The position numbers and the translations under genes were made by a program. The notes beneath the pieces are model-generated. The model was given only the letters and a program-made list of their open reading frames with translations. It searched no databases and had not been told where the DNA came from. A DNA stretch of 64,000 nt from Pseudoclavibacter terrae (lineage in GTDB: Bacteria > Actinomycetota > Actinomycetes > Actinomycetales > Microbacteriaceae): positions 1-64,000 of the forward strand of contig NZ_WBJX01000007.1 in assembly GCF_008831075.1 (NCBI RefSeq). The letters are read 5' to 3'. Position 1 is the stretch's first letter. The number at the start of each line of letters is the position of its first letter. Positions 62,086 to 64,000 of this stretch are shown here, piece by piece.

Positions 62086-63153
62086 ATGACGAGAATGCGC
62101 GCAGCCATCGTGGGCACCGGCGACGTGGCTCGACTGCACGCCGAGGCGATAGCCGCCAGGGACGACGCGGAGGTGGCCCTCGCCGTGGACCTCGACGCGG
62201 ACCGAGCTGCCGCCTTCGCGGCGAAGTACGGCATCCCGCGCTCCGCGACCTCGCTGCCAGACGGGCACCTCGACGTCGTGCACCTCTGCACCCCTCCCGC
62301 GGGGCACGTGGCCCAGGCCGAAGACGCCTTCGCGCGCGGCGCTCACGTCGTCGTCGAGAAGCCGCCGGCGCTCACCCTCCACGACGTCGACCGGATGGTC
62401 GCAGCCGGTGAGGCAGCAGGCAGGCACCTCGCCGTGGTCTTCCAGCAGCGCACCGGCACCGCGACGGCGCACGTCAAGCGCCTCCTCGACGACGGCCACC
62501 TCGGGCGCCCCCTCCTCGCCCGGTGCGACACCTTCTGGTTCAGGGACGACACGTACTTCGCCGCGCCATGGCGAGGCACGTGGGCGAACGAAGGCGGCGG
62601 GACGACCCTCGGCCACGGCATCCACCAGCTCGACCTGCTCGCCCACCTCCTCGGCGAGGTGGATGAGGTGCACGGCCAGGCCTGGCGTCTCGCGCGCGAT
62701 ATCGAGACGGAGGACGTCTCCACGGCCGTGCTGCGCTTCCAGTCGGGCGTCGTCGCGACAGCGATGACAAGCGCCGTCTCACCCAGGCAGGTCAGCTCCA
62801 TCCGCATCGACACCGAGCTCGCGACGATCGAGCTCGAGCACCTCTACGGCCACGGACACGCCAACTGGCGCATCACCCCACGCCCCGGAGCGGATGCGCC
62901 GAGCAGCTGGGCGTTCCCCGCGGCCGAGCGGCCGAGCGGGCACGACGCCTATATCGACGCCGTCTACCCCGCCCTCGCGGCGGGCACCGCATTGCCGGAC
63001 GTCGCCTCTGCGCCCGCCAGGTCCATGGAGATCGTTGCAGCCCTCTACGCGTCGAGCGAGCGCTCGGCCGCCGTCGCCCTCCGTGAGGTCAGGGAGTCGG
63101 GCGAGCTGCGCGGACCGATGTCCGCGCAGGTGCGCGACGAGCGTCGGTCATGA
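62086..63153 (+). CDS. Gfo/Idh/MocA-family oxidoreductase
   Basis: A 355-residue NAD(P)-dependent sugar oxidoreductase. The N-terminal Rossmann motif is AIVGTGDVARLHAEAI, the dinucleotide fold continues to VHLCTPPAGHVAQAEDA, and VVEKPPALTL carries the EKP motif with the catalytic Lys. The C-terminal domain contains GGGTTLGHGIHQLDLLAHLL with the His. It probably oxidises a sugar or cyclitol. It overlaps the next gene (ATGA). Confidence 0.9.
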   Translation: MTRMRAAIVGTGDVARLHAEAIAARDDAEVALAVDLDADRAAAFAAKYGIPRSATSLPDGHLDVVHLCTPPAGHVAQAEDAFARGAHVVVEKPPALTLHDVDRMVAAGEAAGRHLAVVFQQRTGTATAHVKRLLDDGHLGRPLLARCDTFWFRDDTYFAAPWRGTWANEGGGTTLGHGIHQLDLLAHLLGEVDEVHGQAWRLARDIETEDVSTAVLRFQSGVVATAMTSAVSPRQVSSIRIDTELATIELEHLYGHGHANWRITPRPGADAPSSWAFPAAERPSGHDAYIDAVYPALAAGTALPDVASAPARSMEIVAALYASSERSAAVALREVRESGELRGPMSAQVRDERRS

Positions 63154-64000
63154 GCTCCCCCTCCCGCGACGAGCTCGCCTTCGGCCTCGGCACGGTCGTG
63201 CACCGCGACCCGAGCGCGCAGCCGATCGAGTCGCCCCGCCCCTACGTGCATCCGCTGCGCACCCCGGCGGGCACCGTCGTGAGCGACTTCCGGCCCGCCG
63301 ACCACATGTGGCACTGGGGGCTCTCCGTGACCGTCGCGAACATCCGCATCGGCGACGCCGCTCACGACGTCAACCTGTGGGGCGGCGTGACCTGGGTGGA
63401 TGGTCGAGGCTACTTGCAGCTCGACAACAACGGCTCGCAGACGGTCGACGAGACGCAGACGGTCGACGGCACGCACCTCACGTGGCGCGAGGCCGATGGC
63501 TCCGTCTTCCTGCGGGAAGAGCGGATGCTCGACGCGAGCATCCGCGACGTCGACGGGCGCAGCGTCGGCGTCCTCGACATCAGCAGCCGCTGGACGAACC
63601 TCCGCGACGTCGAGGTCGCATTCGGCTCGCCCACGACCGCCGGCCGACCGGACGCCGGCTACGGCGGACTGTTCCTGCGACTGCACCCGAACTTCTCGGG
63701 CGCACGCCCGCTGTCGCCCCTGCTGCTCGACGACCCGGATGCCACGCTGCACGGCACAGAAGCCGCCTGGCTGGGCCTCGAGAGCGGACCCGCGACCGTC
63801 GTCATGGGCGCGCATCCCGAGAACCCGGTCTCCCCCACCCCGTGGTTCGTGAGGAACGACGCCACCCCCATGCTCTGTGCGGCTCCGTTCTTCCACGAGG
63901 AGTGGAAGCTGAGGCCCGGCGAGAGCGCGACGTGGCGCTGGCGCATCCTCCTCTCCGACTCGCCCCTCCACGCCGAACGCGTCACCCACCTGCTCGACGA
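63150..64000 (+). CDS. DUF6807 (PmoA-like) family protein, truncated by window end
   Basis: The frame is open to base 64000, so only the first ~284 residues are visible. SPRPYVHPLRTPAGTVVSDF followed by RPADHMWHWGLSVTVANI is the signature of DUF6807/PmoA-family proteins, with the conserved His and Asp expected around a beta-sandwich active site. These are often paired with Gfo/Idh/MocA oxidoreductases in sugar-degradation loci. The enzymatic role is unproven. ATG at 63150 overlaps the oxidoreductase stop. Confidence 0.82.
   Translation, partial: MSSPSRDELAFGLGTVVHRDPSAQPIESPRPYVHPLRTPAGTVVSDFRPADHMWHWGLSVTVANIRIGDAAHDVNLWGGVTWVDGRGYLQLDNNGSQTVDETQTVDGTHLTWREADGSVFLREERMLDASIRDVDGRSVGVLDISSRWTNLRDVEVAFGSPTTAGRPDAGYGGLFLRLHPNFSGARPLSPLLLDDPDATLHGTEAAWLGLESGPATVVMGAHPENPVSPTPWFVRNDATPMLCAAPFFHEEWKLRPGESATWRWRILLSDSPLHAERVTHLLD

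Overview
The window is high-GC DNA with dense operons, frequent ATGA/GTGA start-stop overlaps and many GTG starts. Several traits point to an actinobacterium, most likely of the Microbacteriaceae: an actinobacterial-type ars cluster with a CC-type ArsR, DUF2795, HxlR and CGNR regulators, and soil or plant saprophyte catabolism (phosphonate, beta-glucoside, rhamnose). This assignment is an inference from gene content; there is no rRNA or tRNA in the window to confirm it.

Layout. Bases 1-4.6 kb hold the end of a CPBP membrane protease, a peptidase-E-like enzyme, a nitronate monooxygenase-like flavoprotein, a frameshifted 3' remnant of an MFS gene, a second CPBP protein and an intact MFS gene. 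Bases 4.6-12.3 kb are a phosphonate uptake and oxidation operon on the minus strand: PhnD, PhnC, a fused double PhnE permease, an FAD oxidase, a phosphonatase-like HAD hydrolase, a zinc alcohol dehydrogenase and the MFS transporter. It is headed by a divergent GntR/UTRA regulator, and there is no C-P lyase.

Bases 13.7-24.2 kb are the most striking part. A two-component locus (frameshifted DesK-type kinase plus LuxR-type response regulator) is broken by an approximately 8.7 kb arsenic-resistance element. The response regulator stops inside its helix-turn-helix domain at 15359 and its missing C-terminus resumes at 24090; joining the two restores the reading frame exactly. The element carries arsO, arsT, two arsC and acr3 on the minus strand, divergent arsR and a third arsC-like gene, and at its right end a module of tyrosine recombinase, small HTH protein and zinc-ribbon recombinase-like protein (the last frameshifted). 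Both ends carry related 15-bp imperfect dyads.

Bases 24.2-32.4 kb hold a GNAT/UvrA2-type operon, an NmrA-like reductase with a divergent HxlR regulator, a CGNR regulator, an AEC carrier, a GAF protein and an MFS exporter. Bases 32.5-36.9 kb are a beta-glucoside PTS operon with a promoter, a RAT/terminator, EIIBCA, a GH1 phospho-beta-glucosidase and a BglG/LicT antiterminator. Bases 37-46 kb hold ion transporters (NhaA, TrkH/KtrB, SulP with a MerR neighbour), an HTH regulator with an ABC exporter, and small proteins. Bases 46-51.4 kb are a sugar-glycan cluster: a GT9 heptosyltransferase-like protein divergent from ALDH, bifunctional HldE, a GT2 and DUF2795. Bases 51.4-53.1 kb hold small proteins, a Cof-type HAD phosphatase and an intergenic repeat array with strong hairpins.

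Bases 53.1-59.2 kb (minus strand) are a complete rhamnose route: isomerase, kinase, aldolase-dehydrogenase fusion and L-lactate dehydrogenase. Bases 59.4-64.0 kb (plus strand) hold a FUSC protein, an MHS-type transporter, a Gfo/Idh/MocA oxidoreductase and a truncated DUF6807 protein. LacI-like operator motifs occur both upstream of rhaI and upstream of the MHS transporter, suggesting a shared sugar regulon whose repressor lies outside the window.
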